Below are positions 62,596-64,000 of a stretch of 64,000 nt of DNA, piece by piece. This DNA comes from Vanilla planifolia (taxonomy: Eukaryota; Streptophyta; Magnoliopsida; Asparagales; Orchidaceae), in NCBI GenBank assembly GCA_023846275.1, contig CM043868.1, forward strand, positions 13,549,755 through 13,613,754, written 5' to 3'. The position numbers and the translations under genes were made by a program. Within the stretch, counting starts at the first letter, position 1. The number at the start of each line of letters is the position of its first letter. A model generated the notes under the pieces. That model made no database searches. It was not told the origin of the DNA and saw only the letters and a program-made list of their open reading frames with translations.

Positions 62596-64000
62596 AAGTA
62601 CAAGTGTTAAATCCCAAGAATATCATCTTGGTTGGACTCGCAAACCACCAAGAGATGCACTCCAAATTTAATTTTAGGTATTTTAATTTTACTTTGATTA
62701 GAATATTAAGTTTTATTGAAATACTTATTAGAAGCTATATAAATTAAATTTAAATTAATTTTAGAATAATATTTAGGTTTCTAATATACTATCCTTATTG
62801 ATTATCTTGATCATTATTTTATCTTAATAATATTTTTGAAATCTTTAATTAACTTATTGTAAAAAATGTGTTAATAATATTAATTGTTTAGTAGAAAATT
62901 TAATAACAAAATAATAAACTAAACCAAGTCGGTCACTTAAATGATTTGATACAGTTCAACCGTAACTAATTTTGGACGTGGCTTGGGTCACTAATCCCAC
63001 TTTTATAAATCAAACAAGCCATATGTGTAACTCGAGTGATTAATTCCCAACCTTAGCAAAGAGCAGCCAACCAATTGTTCAAGTGTGTGCTTTAGTTATG
63101 AAAATCTTATAAGGACAAAATCCAAGAGCAAATATGCAATGTGGAACTAAAAACACAAACCTTTCTACGTAGTGAATTCCCAAATTATGCGAGTAATGTA
63201 AACCGTTCGATCACACATTTCACAATCAAATGATCACCGCCACATCACATTTTTCAAAAGCGATAATTCAATCAGCTATCTGATCGCCAAATTATGTGAT
63301 TGCACGATCCAAATTTCAATCGCTCGAAAAGTTAAATCCTGTTGTTATACCATGATTTAGATCTAATGGTCTAGATCAATTTCATATTTTTAAAAGCACA
63401 GATTTGATTGCATCCGCCCAATAGCTCAGTTTTCATGATCGAACGGTCTTGGAGCATTTCGATCAAACTGCTCTTGTGCAATGGCTATTTTAGCCATTAT
63501 TTCGTGCTTTTGGAGATTTATTTATTTATTTTCTAATTAAAATATTATGAAAGCTATGAAATTGTAATGACTAAAATGGTTTTTTGGTAAGTACTTTTAT
63601 CCATTACAAATTGCTTATAAATAAGAGATTTTTGTATGAAAATAAAAGAGGAATGTTTATGTGATCCAAAGAAAAGTGTTATGTAAAAATATTCAAGCTG
63701 TTAGCTGCTCGTTCCCATTATCGCTTCCATACACTGCTACGTCATTGAGTCGTCAAACTCTTGAAATTCTTTTCCTTCTTAAATATGCTAAGTTATTAAT
63801 TTTCTTAATCATTAATTCATTTAATTAAGATACTTGTGACTTTTTAATGATTTAATCAAGCATAAGATTTTTATTGTACTGATTTGGATTTTATGTTACT
63901 CAATATTTTTCTTCTATTATCATTTTATTTCATTGTAAGGCCACAGTAATATATTCCATTTATTTCATTGTAAGGCCATAGTAGTTTGTTTCTTTGTTGT
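62596..64000. other. Intergenic DNA at the window edge
   Basis: No gene recognised. 63180-63500 is rich in GATCG/CGATC and GATCA words. At the edge, TATTTCATTGTAAGGCCA occurs at 63926 and again at 63961, a 35-bp tandem pair. Confidence 0.5.

Noticed and set aside
1-64000. tRNA, rRNA and CRISPR arrays
   Set aside because: I looked for GGTTCGA-type tRNA arms, rRNA-like blocks and regularly spaced identical repeats and found none that fit.

Overview
This is nuclear DNA of a land plant. The evidence is a four-exon xyloglucan-modifying enzyme gene, a five-exon DUF4050 gene, GT-AG introns, a plant-type L1 LINE with a C-terminal RNase H domain, and a very AT-rich background full of decayed repeats. 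I cannot name the species. Only two host genes can be supported, both partly hidden from simple ORF calling by introns: an XTH31/32-type xyloglucan endotransglucosylase/hydrolase on the minus strand (25286-26650), and a DUF4050 protein on the plus strand (42631-55744) with an inferred 11.7-kb first intron.

Layout. 1-5053 is AT-rich intergenic DNA. 5069-9236 is a 5'-truncated L1-type LINE on the minus strand, bracketed by a perfect 15-bp target-site duplication. 9252-13648 holds nothing I recognise. 13649-20169 is a tandem duplication of a unit of about 3.1 kb, whose second copy has a further 335-bp tandem duplication inside it. 20440-22405 is an old, C-to-T-decayed member of a repeat family of about 1.95 kb; a much fresher, GC-rich member lies at 60661-62595. 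25286-26650 is the XTH gene. 28.8-30.1 kb holds a Ty3/Gypsy gag-protease fossil. 31.7-38.8 kb is AT-rich DNA with scattered copies of a short repeat block.

42.27-55.75 kb is the DUF4050 gene with a GC-rich promoter and 5' leader. Its first intron contains what I read as a decayed PIF/Harbinger-like DNA transposon (43180-49361). This has inverted ends, a recognisable DDE transposase remnant, a second transposase-like scrap, a tandem duplication of about 306 bp and a possible antisense Ty1/Copia integrase scrap. The rest of the window is intergenic.

The two genes share no evident pathway. The XTH should be secreted and remodel cell-wall xyloglucan. The DUF4050 protein is a small protein of unknown role. 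Most of the window's structure comes from transposon insertion, local duplication and decay. The most informative finds are the intron-resident Harbinger-like element, the paired young and old copies of the 1.95-kb family, and the LINE with exact insertion boundaries. I found no operon-like cluster, CRISPR array, rRNA or tRNA.
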